64,000 nt of DNA from Pseudomonas sp. CROZ-RG-20F-R04-15 (GTDB lineage Bacteria > Pseudomonadota > Gammaproteobacteria > Pseudomonadales > Pseudomonadaceae), in assembly GCF_022662375.1 (NCBI RefSeq), contig NZ_JAKNQL010000010.1, forward strand, positions 1 to 64,000, in the 5' to 3' direction. Under the pieces are notes generated by a model. The model did not search any database. It was not told the origin of the DNA and saw only the letters and a program-made list of their open reading frames with translations. Position 1 is the first letter of the stretch; every line of letters starts with the position of its first letter. The translations under genes were made by a program, and so were the position numbers. Shown piece by piece: positions 53,025 through 61,272 of the stretch.

Positions 53025-53530
53025 CAACGTTGCGCCATGATCAGGGCACATTCCGTCAGAGCGCGGATCATGTGCTTCTTTACGGTGGTCAGTGAAACCT
53101 TTAACTGCAGAGCGATCTGTTGATAAGTCAGACCATCAATCTGCGAGAGCATGAAGATCTGCTGGCTTCTGGCGCCGAGCCCGGCCAAGGCTTTATCCAC
53201 AGCGACCAGGGTTTCGATGATCAGCGCCTTGTCTTCCTCGCTGATGGCAGTGGCTTGCGGTCGAGCCGCGAGGGTCTGCAAATAAGCGACTTCGATAGCC
53301 TGCCTTCTATAACGATCAATGACCAGACCGCGCGCGATGGTCGCCAGATAATCTCGTGGCTCGCGGATCTGCGCGGCATTACGCGCCGCCAGAATCCGCA
53401 CAAACGTGTCATGCGCGACATCGGCGGCATCGCAGGCGTCATGCAATTTGCCCTTGAGCCAGCCATATAGCCACGAATGGTGTTGCTCGTAGATTTGCTC
53501 GATCGCAGCGTTATGGGCGGGTAAGGACAT
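53024..53530 (-). CDS. ECF sigma factor, FecI type
   Basis: A 168-residue ECF sigma factor that should transcribe the receptor operon in response to an iron-siderophore signal. Region 2 (YEQHHSWLYGWLKGKLHDACDAADVAHDTFVRIL) and region 4 (FMLSQIDGLTYQQIALQLKVSLTTVKKHMIRAL) are typical. A Fur-box-like sequence lies just upstream (53547-53565). It heads sigma-FecR-receptor on the minus strand. Confidence 0.95.
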   Translation of the reverse strand: MSLPAHNAAIEQIYEQHHSWLYGWLKGKLHDACDAADVAHDTFVRILAARNAAQIREPRDYLATIARGLVIDRYRRQAIEVAYLQTLAARPQATAISEEDKALIIETLVAVDKALAGLGARSQQIFMLSQIDGLTYQQIALQLKVSLTTVKKHMIRALTECALIMAQR

Positions 53531-53546
53531 GGGGAAGAACTGATGA

Positions 53547-53565
53547 GTTAATGATAATGCCTATT
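53547..53565. promoter_or_regulatory. candidate Fur box upstream of the ECF sigma gene
   Basis: GTTAATGATAATGCCTATT matches the Fur consensus (GATAATGATAATCATTATC) at 14 of 19 positions and sits 17-35 bp before the sigma start, consistent with iron repression. A single-site match by eye. Confidence 0.65.
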
Positions 53566-53570
53566 ATTAG

Positions 53571-54098
53571 CCCCTGTTACGTTCTCTCACAATAGCCCTC
53601 GCACTTCCCTCCATCGGCTTCTTCATCGCCAGCGAACCCTCGTTGGCGATTTTTTTGCGTCCCGAATACGCTGTTTTATCGACTTTCTGTAGATTAAGCC
53701 CTGTGAATAACTGCCACTAAGGGCAGTTGATAACAGGGCCTGAAAACTGGATATAACCCCCTCTGTGGATAACCATCCCTTTCATCCACAGGCTTAAACC
53801 GGTTATCCAAGGCCCTCATTGGCACATGATCACAGGGTTTTGAAACTCTGTACATATTGAATATCAAGGCCTGTAGCGATCTATCCACAGAAATGATGCT
53901 CAGTAGAAATAAACATAAAAACAAAGGTTTTATAAATTTCTCTCTTTTTTATTCTTTTAACCTCGAGTTCTCCACAGCTGGTTAAATTTTGTGCAAAGGG
54001 TTCTTTAGGAAGGGCGAAGTCCCTATACTTGTCGACCAGGTCCAGAAACCTGATCTCAAACTATTCCTGAATTACCTACTTAAGCAGGCACGAGGTGC
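53571..54098. other. second origin-like region upstream of mnmG
   Basis: The 570-bp gap between the ECF sigma gene and mnmG holds a perfect DnaA box (53764-53772, minus), single-mismatch boxes at 53702-53710, 53782-53790 and 53881-53889, and a weaker one at 53803-53811. It contains the 47-bp module shared with the dnaA origin (53846-53892) and a strongly A+T-rich stretch at about 53900-53960. This resembles the second origin described upstream of gidA (mnmG) in pseudomonads. A weak TATACT (54024-54029) may serve mnmG. Confidence 0.72.
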
Positions 54099-54101
54099 GT
54101 G

Positions 54102-56000
54102 GTGGATTTCCCTTCCCGTTTTGAAGTGATCGTCATCGGCGGCGGTCATGCCGGTACCGAGGCAGCACTGGCCTCAGCACGTATGGGGGCAAAAACCCTG
54201 TTGCTGACGCATAACGTGGAAACCCTCGGTGCCATGAGTTGCAACCCGGCCATCGGTGGCATTGGCAAAAGCCATCTGGTCAAGGAAATCGATGCCCTCG
54301 GCGGCGCGATGGCCACGGCTACCGATTTGGGTGGCATCCAGTTTCGCGTGTTGAACAGCCGCAAAGGCCCGGCGGTGCGTGCAACCCGCGCTCAGGCCGA
54401 CCGGATTCTGTACAAAGCCGCTGTCCGCGAAATCCTCGAAAACCAGCCGAACCTGTGGATATTTCAACAAGCCGCTGACGACCTGATCGTCGAGCAGGAA
54501 CAAGTCCGTGGTGTTGTCACGCAAATGGGTCTGCGTTTCTTCGCTGATTCCGTGGTGTTGACCACCGGTACGTTCCTCGGCGGACTTATCCACATTGGTT
54601 TGCAGAATTTTTCTGGCGGTCGTGCCGGTGATCCGCCGTCAATCGCCCTGGCTCACCGTTTGCGTGAACTGCCATTGCGTGTCGGTCGTTTGAAAACCGG
54701 GACACCGCCGCGTATCGATGGCAAGTCTGTGGATTTCTCGGTGATGACCGAGCAACCGGGCGATACGCCGATTCCGGTGATGTCGTTCATGGGCAACAAA
54801 GAACAACATCCACGCCAGGTCAGCTGCTGGATTACTCACACGAACGCCCGCACCCACGAAATCATCGCGGCGAACCTCGACCGTTCGCCGATGTATTCCG
54901 CTGCCGGTGAAATCGAGGGCATCGGCCCGCGTTATTGCCCGTCGATTGAAGACAAGATCCACCGCTTTGCCGACAAGGAAAGCCATCAGGTGTTCATCGA
55001 ACCGGAAGGTTTGACCACCCATGAGCTGTACCCGAACGGGATATCCACAAGCTTGCCGTTCGACGTGCAATTGCAGATCGTGCAATCGATCCGCGGCATG
55101 GAAAACGCGCACATCGTGCGTCCGGGTTATGCGATCGAGTACGACTACTTCGATCCGCGCGACCTGAAGTACAGCCTGGAAACCAAAGTCATCGGCGGTC
55201 TGTTTTTCGCCGGGCAAATCAACGGCACCACCGGTTACGAAGAAGCGGGTGCGCAAGGTTTGCTTGCTGGTGCCAACGCCGCACTGCGCGCCAAGGGCAA
55301 AGAAGCCTGGTGCCCGCGTCGCGATGAAGCGTATATCGGTGTGTTGGTCGACGACCTGATCACCCTCGGCACCCAAGAGCCGTACCGCATGTTCACTTCC
55401 CGTGCCGAGTACCGCCTGATTCTGCGCGAGGACAACGCCGACCTGCGTCTGACCGAAAAAGGTCGCGAACTCGGCTTGGTCGATGACGCGCGTTGGGCGG
55501 CCTTCTGCAAGAAACGCGAAAGCATCGAACTCGAAGAACAGCGCCTGAAAAGCACCTGGGTTCGCCCGAATACTCAGCAGGGCGATGCGATTGCCGAAAA
55601 GTTCGGCACGCCGCTGACCCACGAATACAACTTGCTCAACCTCTTGAGCCGTCCGGAAATCGACTACGCTGGTCTGGTCGAAGTAACCGGCAACGGCGCC
55701 GAAGATCCACAGGTCGCCGAGCAGGTTGAAATCAAGACCAAATACGCCGGTTATATCGACCGTCAACAGGACGAAATCGCCCGTCTGCGCGCCAGTGAAG
55801 ACACGAAATTGCCTGTGGATATCGATTACACCAACATTTCCGGTCTCTCCAAGGAGATCCAGAGCAAGCTCGGCGCGACTCGACCAGAGACGCTGGGCCA
55901 GGCTTCGCGGATCCCGGGCGTGACCCCGGCAGCGATTTCGCTGTTGATGATTCATTTGAAAAAACGCGGCGCGGGCCGTCAGTTGGAGCAAAGCGCTTGA
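54102..56000 (+). CDS. mnmG: tRNA U34 modification enzyme MnmG (GidA)
   Basis: A 632-residue FAD-dependent partner of MnmE. The FAD loop VIVIGGGHAGTEAALASARMG is at the N-terminus, followed by GTFLGGLIHIG, RLKTGTPPRIDGKSVDF, and CQASRIPGV-like region with the C-terminal helical domain. The start is probably the second of two tandem GTG codons (54102), as GAGG lies six bases upstream; the first (54099) is too close. It is cotranscribed with rsmG (overlapping stop/start). Confidence 0.97.
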   Translation: MDFPSRFEVIVIGGGHAGTEAALASARMGAKTLLLTHNVETLGAMSCNPAIGGIGKSHLVKEIDALGGAMATATDLGGIQFRVLNSRKGPAVRATRAQADRILYKAAVREILENQPNLWIFQQAADDLIVEQEQVRGVVTQMGLRFFADSVVLTTGTFLGGLIHIGLQNFSGGRAGDPPSIALAHRLRELPLRVGRLKTGTPPRIDGKSVDFSVMTEQPGDTPIPVMSFMGNKEQHPRQVSCWITHTNARTHEIIAANLDRSPMYSAAGEIEGIGPRYCPSIEDKIHRFADKESHQVFIEPEGLTTHELYPNGISTSLPFDVQLQIVQSIRGMENAHIVRPGYAIEYDYFDPRDLKYSLETKVIGGLFFAGQINGTTGYEEAGAQGLLAGANAALRAKGKEAWCPRRDEAYIGVLVDDLITLGTQEPYRMFTSRAEYRLILREDNADLRLTEKGRELGLVDDARWAAFCKKRESIELEEQRLKSTWVRPNTQQGDAIAEKFGTPLTHEYNLLNLLSRPEIDYAGLVEVTGNGAEDPQVAEQVEIKTKYAGYIDRQQDEIARLRASEDTKLPVDIDYTNISGLSKEIQSKLGATRPETLGQASRIPGVTPAAISLLMIHLKKRGAGRQLEQSA

Positions 56001-56641
56001 GTTCTAAGGTCACTTCGCAACACGCCGAAGAGTTATCCACAGGAGCCCGCGAGCTCGGTGTCCATCTCACTGAAACCCAGCACGAATTGCTGCTGGGTTA
56101 TCTGGCCCTGTTGATCAAATGGAACCAGGCCTACAACCTGACTGCCGTGCGCGATCCGGACGAAATGGTTTCGCGGCATTTGCTCGATAGTCTCAGCGTC
56201 ATGTCGTTCATCGAAAACGGTCGCTGGCTCGACGTCGGTAGCGGCGGCGGCATGCCGGGAATCCCGTTGGCGATCCTGTATCCGGATTCGCAAGTGACTT
56301 GTCTGGACAGCAACGGCAAGAAAACCCGCTTCCTGACTCAGGTCAAACTCGAACTCAAACTGGATAACCTGCAAGTTATCCACAGTCGTGTCGAAGCCTT
56401 CCAGCCTGCACAGCCGTTCAACGGGATCATTTCCCGGGCGTTCAGCAGCATGGAAAACTTCACCAACTGGACTCGCCACCTCGGCGATGCCGATACACGC
56501 TGGCTGGCAATGAAGGGCGTTCATCCGGCCGATGAGCTGGTAGCATTGCCGGCAGACTTCAAACTCGATAGCGAACACGCCCTGGCCGTACCCGGTTGCC
56601 AAGGCCAACGCCATCTGCTGATACTGCGCCGCACGGCATGA
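55997..56641 (+). CDS. rsmG: 16S rRNA m7G527 methyltransferase
   Basis: A 214-residue SAM-dependent methyltransferase (GidB). SAM loop WLDVGSGGGMPGIPLAI, followed by TCLDSNGKKTRFLTQV and IISRAFSSMENF, are characteristic. The start is TTG at 55997, overlapping the mnmG stop. Loss of rsmG confers low-level streptomycin resistance in other bacteria. Two perfect DnaA boxes lie inside it (56033-56041, 56376-56384). It is followed by parA. Confidence 0.96.
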   Translation: MSSKVTSQHAEELSTGARELGVHLTETQHELLLGYLALLIKWNQAYNLTAVRDPDEMVSRHLLDSLSVMSFIENGRWLDVGSGGGMPGIPLAILYPDSQVTCLDSNGKKTRFLTQVKLELKLDNLQVIHSRVEAFQPAQPFNGIISRAFSSMENFTNWTRHLGDADTRWLAMKGVHPADELVALPADFKLDSEHALAVPGCQGQRHLLILRRTA

Positions 56642-56659
56642 TTGGGAACACAAGCAAGA

Positions 56660-57457
56660 ATGGCTAAGGTATTCGCGATAGCGAACCAAAAGGGTGGTGT
56701 GGGCAAGACCACCACCTGCATCAACCTCGCAGCATCCCTGGTCGCGACCAAGCGCCGGGTGTTGTTGATCGATCTCGATCCACAGGGCAACGCCACCATG
56801 GGTAGCGGTGTGGATAAACACGGCCTGGAAAACTCGGTCTACGACCTGCTGATCGGTGAATGCGATCTGGCCCAGGCCATGCACTATTCCGAGCACGGCG
56901 GTTACCAACTGCTGCCGGCCAACCGCGATTTGACGGCGGCCGAAGTGGTGCTGCTGGAAATGCAGATGAAGGAAAGCCGTCTGCGCAGCGCGCTGGCGCC
57001 GATCCGTGAAAACTACGATTACATTCTGATCGACTGCCCGCCGTCGCTGTCGATGCTCACGCTGAACGCGCTGGTCGCCGCTGACGGGGTGATTATCCCC
57101 ATGCAGTGCGAGTACTTCGCGCTCGAAGGCTTGAGCGACCTTGTGGATAACATCAAGCGCATCGCTGAATTGCTCAATCCGAATCTGAAAGTCGAAGGCC
57201 TGCTGCGGACCATGTATGACCCGCGCCTGAGCCTGATGAACGACGTTTCGGCGCAGCTCAAGGAACACTTCGGCGAGCAGCTGTACGACACGGTGATCCC
57301 GCGCAACATCCGCCTGGCCGAAGCGCCGAGCTACGGCATGCCGGCGCTGGCGTACGACAAGCAATCGCGTGGCGCCCTGGCTTATCTGGCCCTGGCTGGC
57401 GAGATGGTTCGCCGTCAGCGCAAAAATTCACGCATCGCCGCCGCTCAGGCAACTTAA
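56660..57457 (+). CDS. parA: chromosome-partitioning ATPase ParA (Soj)
   Basis: A 265-residue deviant-Walker ATPase. P-loop KGGVGKTTTCINLA, LIDLDPQGNATMG and the switch motif IDCPPSLSMLTLNAL are intact. With ParB and parS it drives origin segregation. The start at 56660 (MAKVFAIANQ) fits; an ATG at 56642 would add six residues. It is cotranscribed with parB, 9 bp away, in the conserved mnmG-rsmG-parAB order. Confidence 0.96.
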   Translation: MAKVFAIANQKGGVGKTTTCINLAASLVATKRRVLLIDLDPQGNATMGSGVDKHGLENSVYDLLIGECDLAQAMHYSEHGGYQLLPANRDLTAAEVVLLEMQMKESRLRSALAPIRENYDYILIDCPPSLSMLTLNALVAADGVIIPMQCEYFALEGLSDLVDNIKRIAELLNPNLKVEGLLRTMYDPRLSLMNDVSAQLKEHFGEQLYDTVIPRNIRLAEAPSYGMPALAYDKQSRGALAYLALAGEMVRRQRKNSRIAAAQAT

Positions 57458-57466
57458 GGAATCCCC

Positions 57467-58339
57467 ATGGCCGTCAAGAAACGAGGTCTCGGACGTGGAC
57501 TGGATGCACTGCTGAGTGGTCCGACCGTCAGCGCGCTGGAAGAACAAGCCGCGCAAGCTGACACCCGTGAGTTGCAACACCTGCCGCTTGATCTGCTGCA
57601 GCGTGGCAAGTATCAGCCGCGCCGGGACATGGATCCGCAGGCGCTGGAAGAGCTGGCGCTGTCGATCAAGGCTCAAGGCGTAATGCAGCCGATCGTGGTA
57701 CGCCCGATTGGCGGTGGTCGTTTTGAAATCATCGCCGGTGAACGCCGCTGGCGCGCGAGCCAGCAAGCCGGGCAGGAAACCATCCCGGCGATGGTGCGCG
57801 ACGTACCGGATGAAACCGCAATCGCCATTGCGCTGATCGAAAACATCCAGCGTGAAGACCTCAACCCGATCGAAGAAGCGGTGGCCCTGCAGCGTTTGCA
57901 GCAGGAGTTCCAGCTGACGCAGCAGCAGGTCGCCGAGGCTGTGGGTAAGTCCCGCGTCACTGTGGCTAACCTGTTGCGGCTTATTGCACTGCCGGAAGTC
58001 ATCAAGACCATGCTGTCCCACGGTGACCTGGAAATGGGTCATGCCCGTGCTTTGCTCGGTCTGCCGGACAATCAGCAGGTGGAAGGGGCGCGACATGTTG
58101 TCGCACGCGGCCTGACTGTGCGCCAAACTGAGGCGTTGGTTCGCCAGTGGTTGAGTGGCAAACCGGAGCCTGTGGAAGCGACCAAAACCGACCCGGATAT
58201 TGCTCGTCTCGAACAGCGTCTGGCCGAGCGCCTAGGCTCTGCGGTGCAGATTCGCCACGGCAAGAAGGGAAAGGGGCAGTTGGTGATCGGTTACAACTCT
58301 CTCGATGAGCTTCAAGGTGTGCTCGCACACATCCGCTGA
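57467..58339 (+). CDS. parB: chromosome-partitioning protein ParB (Spo0J)
   Basis: A 290-residue CTPase and DNA-binding protein. The N-terminal LGRGLDALLSG basic motif, the ParB/Srx domain with GERRWRASQQAG (the GxxRxxA CTP-binding motif), the ENIQREDLNPIEEA linker and the HTH (LTQQQVAEAVGKSRVTVANLLRLI) are intact, plus a C-terminal dimerisation domain. It should spread from the parS site in recF. Confidence 0.96.
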   Translation: MAVKKRGLGRGLDALLSGPTVSALEEQAAQADTRELQHLPLDLLQRGKYQPRRDMDPQALEELALSIKAQGVMQPIVVRPIGGGRFEIIAGERRWRASQQAGQETIPAMVRDVPDETAIAIALIENIQREDLNPIEEAVALQRLQQEFQLTQQQVAEAVGKSRVTVANLLRLIALPEVIKTMLSHGDLEMGHARALLGLPDNQQVEGARHVVARGLTVRQTEALVRQWLSGKPEPVEATKTDPDIARLEQRLAERLGSAVQIRHGKKGKGQLVIGYNSLDELQGVLAHIR

Positions 58340-58384
58340 AACATTTCCTCATGTAGCGCGCAGTCGGAAATCACTACCTGACAG

Positions 58385-58413
58385 TTGAATAGGGGCAGAA
58401 CCGCCCCTATACT
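58385..58413 (+). promoter_or_regulatory. sigma70 promoter of the atp operon, with inverted repeat in the spacer
   Basis: TTGAAT (58385-58390) and TATACT (58408-58413) are separated by exactly 17 bp, about 75 bp before atpI. AGGGGC (58391-58396) and GCCCCT (58403-58408) form an inverted repeat filling the spacer, which could also act as part of a parB terminator or bind a regulator. Confidence 0.7.
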
Positions 58414-58487
58414 CTGCGCGCATTTTGTCGGCACAAATTATGCCAAGTTATTGAATTCTGGCAGCCGACCATTGGAGAGCAATAGTG

Positions 58488-58895
58488 ATGGAAACCCGCA
58501 AGCCAAACCGCCTGCCGTTCCATCGCCTGGCGGTTTTTCCGGTGTTGATGGCTCAATTTGTCATTTTGCTCATTGCCGCTTTGGCGCTCTGGCAATGGCA
58601 CGGAGTCGTTGCCGGATACTCGGGACTTTGCGGAGGCCTGATAGCCTTGCTGCCCAATGTTTATTTTGCTCACAAGGCATTTCGGTTTTCCGGCGCCCGA
58701 GCAGCCCAGTCCATCGTACGGTCATTTTATGCCGGCGAGGCAGGCAAACTGATTTTGACGGCAGTGCTCTTTGCACTGGTGTTTGCAGGTGTGAAGCCAC
58801 TGGCGCCGATAGCTGTATTCGGCGCGTTCGTGCTGACTCAGTCGGTCAGCTGGTTCGCTCCCCTGCTGATGAGAACAAGACTTTCGAGACCTTAG
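58488..58895 (+). CDS. atpI: ATP synthase protein I (assembly factor)
   Basis: A 135-residue membrane protein with four predicted hydrophobic segments (VFPVLMAQFVILLIAALALW, VVAGYSGLCGGLIALLPNVYF and others). It helps assemble the c-ring. The ATG at 58488 is preceded by a GTG (58485); the ATG is chosen. It is first in atpIBEFHAGD. Confidence 0.9.
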   Translation: METRKPNRLPFHRLAVFPVLMAQFVILLIAALALWQWHGVVAGYSGLCGGLIALLPNVYFAHKAFRFSGARAAQSIVRSFYAGEAGKLILTAVLFALVFAGVKPLAPIAVFGAFVLTQSVSWFAPLLMRTRLSRP

Positions 58896-58911
58896 GGCGT
58901 TTGAGGCAACC

Positions 58912-59781
58912 ATGGCAGAAACAACCGCTTCGGGCTATATCCAGCACCACTTGCAGAACCTGACCTTCGGTCAGCTACCTAACGGCGGCTGGGGCTTTGC
59001 CCATACCGCAGCAGAAGCCAAAGAAATGGGCTTCTGGGCTTTCCACGTCGATACCCTCGGCTGGTCGGTCGCGTTGGGTCTGATCTTCGTACTTCTTTTC
59101 CGCATGGCGGCAAAGAAAGCGACTTCGGGTCAGCCGGGTGCTTTGCAGAACTTCGTTGAAGTATTGGTCGAATTCGTCGATGGCAGCGTGAAAGACAGCT
59201 TCCATGGCCGTAGCCCGGTGATTGCGCCGCTGGCACTGACCATCTTCGTCTGGGTGTTCCTGATGAACGCCGTCGACCTGGTACCGGTCGACTGGATTCC
59301 TCAGCTGGCCATCCTGATCTCCGGTGACCACCACATCCCGTTCCGCGCCGTGTCGACTACCGACCCGAACGCGACCCTGGGCATGGCGTTCTCGGTTTTC
59401 GCACTGATCATTTTCTATAGCATCAAGGTCAAGGGCTTCGGCGGCTTCATCGGCGAACTGACCCTGCACCCGTTCGGCAGCAAGAACATCTTCGTTCAAG
59501 CCCTGCTGATCCCGGTGAACTTCCTGCTGGAATTCGTGACCCTGATCGCTAAACCGATCTCTCTGGCTCTGCGTCTGTTCGGCAACATGTATGCCGGCGA
59601 GCTGGTGTTCATTCTGATCGCTGTGATGTTCGGCAGCGGCCTGCTCTGGCTGAGCGGCCTGGGCGTTGTTCTGCAGTGGGCGTGGGCTGTGTTCCACATC
59701 CTGATCATCACGCTGCAGGCGTTCATCTTCATGATGCTGACCATCGTCTACCTGTCGATGGCGCACGAAGAAAACCATTAA
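58912..59781 (+). CDS. atpB: F0F1 ATP synthase subunit a
   Basis: A 289-residue inner-membrane subunit forming the proton half-channels. The helix KPISLALRLFGNMYAGELVF contains the essential arginine facing the c-ring. The C-terminus LQAFIFMMLTIVYLSMA is conserved. It is followed by a 133-bp gap with a hairpin before atpE. Confidence 0.97.
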   Translation: MAETTASGYIQHHLQNLTFGQLPNGGWGFAHTAAEAKEMGFWAFHVDTLGWSVALGLIFVLLFRMAAKKATSGQPGALQNFVEVLVEFVDGSVKDSFHGRSPVIAPLALTIFVWVFLMNAVDLVPVDWIPQLAILISGDHHIPFRAVSTTDPNATLGMAFSVFALIIFYSIKVKGFGGFIGELTLHPFGSKNIFVQALLIPVNFLLEFVTLIAKPISLALRLFGNMYAGELVFILIAVMFGSGLLWLSGLGVVLQWAWAVFHILIITLQAFIFMMLTIVYLSMAHEENH

Positions 59782-59805
59782 GGCCAGTCTCGACTAGTCT
59801 GATGT

Positions 59806-59827
59806 CCTTCCCGGTCAAACGGGAAGG
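59806..59827 (+). terminator. hairpin in the atpB-atpE gap
   Basis: CCTTCCCG and CGGGAAGG pair around GTCAAA, 26 bp after the atpB stop. It is within an operon, so it more likely stabilises or processes mRNA, or attenuates, to raise atpE expression, than ends transcription. Confidence 0.6.
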
Positions 59828-59914
59828 GGCTCTTCACAGGGCAACTGAAACGATTTGTTTTACCGCTTTAATCTAAAAAACCTAAACCATACGACGTAAA
59901 AGTCGGGAGGAAAG

Positions 59915-60172
59915 ATGGAAACTGTAGTTGGTCTAACCGCTATCGCTGTTGCACTGTTGATCGGCCTGGGCGCACTGGGTACCGCAATTGGTTTCGGCCT
60001 GCTGGGCGGCAAGTTCCTGGAAGGCGCAGCGCGTCAGCCAGAAATGGTTCCAATGCTGCAAGTTAAAATGTTCATCGTTGCCGGTCTGCTCGACGCCGTA
60101 ACCATGATCGGTGTTGGTATCGCTCTGTTCTTCACCTTTGCGAACCCGTTCGTTGGTCAGATCGCTGGCTAA
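59915..60172 (+). CDS. atpE: F0F1 ATP synthase subunit c
   Basis: An 85-residue two-helix proteolipid of the rotor ring. Asp60 (in [11 protein letters not shown]) is the proton-binding carboxylate; the polar loop ARQPE follows helix 1. GGGAGGAAAG precedes the ATG, a strong ribosome-binding site suiting the high copy number needed. Confidence 0.98.
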
Positions 60173-60231
60173 TTACCCGGATTCTTCCGAGTAATTTGAT
60201 GTGATGGACAACGTAACTGCGAGGTGTTGGC

Positions 60232-60702
60232 GTGAACATTAATGCGACCCTGATTGGCCAGTCCGTTGCGTTCCTGATTTTTGTACTGTTCTGCATGAAG
60301 TATGTATGGCCTCCGGTCATCGCTGCTCTGCACGAACGTCAAAAGAAGATCGCTGATGGTCTGGACGCTGCCAGCCGTGCAGCTCGCGACCTGGAGTTGG
60401 CCCAAGAAAAAGCGGGTCAGCAACTGCGCGAAGCGAAAGCTCAGGCAGCTGAAATCATCGAGCAAGCCAAGAAACGCGGTAACCAGATTGTCGAAGAGGC
60501 CGTTGAAAAGGCCCGTGTCGATGCTGACCGTGTGAAGGTTCAGGCTCAAGCCGAGATCGAACAGGAACTGAACAGTGTCAAAGACAAGCTGCGCGCCCAA
60601 GTGGGTTTGCTGGCTGTCGGCGGCGCCGAGAAGATCCTGGGTGCCACAATCGATCAAAACGCGCACGCAGAGCTGGTTAACCAACTGGCTGCTGAAATCT
60701 AA
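60232..60702 (+). CDS. atpF: F0F1 ATP synthase subunit b
   Basis: A 156-residue stator subunit: one N-terminal membrane helix (SVAFLIFVLFCMKYVWPPVI) then a long charged helix (DLELAQEKAGQQLREAKAQA...) ending with the delta-binding region. Start assigned to GTG/ATG-like first Met codon at 60232. In order between atpE and atpH. Confidence 0.97.
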   Translation: MNINATLIGQSVAFLIFVLFCMKYVWPPVIAALHERQKKIADGLDAASRAARDLELAQEKAGQQLREAKAQAAEIIEQAKKRGNQIVEEAVEKARVDADRVKVQAQAEIEQELNSVKDKLRAQVGLLAVGGAEKILGATIDQNAHAELVNQLAAEI

Positions 60703-60714
60703 GCGAGGGCGATC

Positions 60715-61251
60715 ATGGCAGAACTGACCACGTTGGCCCGACCTTACGCTAAGGCGGCCTTCGAGCACGCTCAGGCCCACCAGCAACTGGCCAATTGGTC
60801 AGCCATGCTCGGCCTGGCTGCAGCGGTGTCACAAGATGACACCATGCAGCGCGTGCTCAAGGCCCCGCGACTGACGAGCGCAGAAAAGGCCGCCACGTTT
60901 ATTGACGTGTGCGGCGACAAGTTTGATGCGAAGGCACAGAACTTCATCAATGTCGTTGCCGAAAACGACCGTCTCCCGCTTCTGCCGGAGATTGCCGCTC
61001 TTTTCGACCTGTACAAGGCCGAACAAGAGAAGTCGGTAGACGTTGAAGTGACCAGTGCTTTTGCATTGAACCAAGAACAGCAAGACAAACTCGCCAAGGT
61101 TCTCAGTGCACGACTCAACCGGGAAGTGCGCCTGCAAGTTGCGGAGGATGCTGCCCTAATAGGTGGTGTCGTCATCCGCGCCGGCGACCTGGTTATCGAT
61201 GGCTCGATTCGCGGCAAAATCGCGAAACTTGCCGAAGCATTGAAATCTTGA
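60715..61251 (+). CDS. atpH: F0F1 ATP synthase subunit delta
   Basis: A 178-residue OSCP-type stator subunit. N-terminus TLARPYAKAAFEHA and the C-terminal block LIGGVVIRAGDLVIDGSIRGKI are signature regions. It joins the F1 head to the b stalk. Placed between atpF and atpA. Confidence 0.97.
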   Translation: MAELTTLARPYAKAAFEHAQAHQQLANWSAMLGLAAAVSQDDTMQRVLKAPRLTSAEKAATFIDVCGDKFDAKAQNFINVVAENDRLPLLPEIAALFDLYKAEQEKSVDVEVTSAFALNQEQQDKLAKVLSARLNREVRLQVAEDAALIGGVVIRAGDLVIDGSIRGKIAKLAEALKS

Positions 61252-61272
61252 GTTTGAAGGGGCAGCAGAGCA

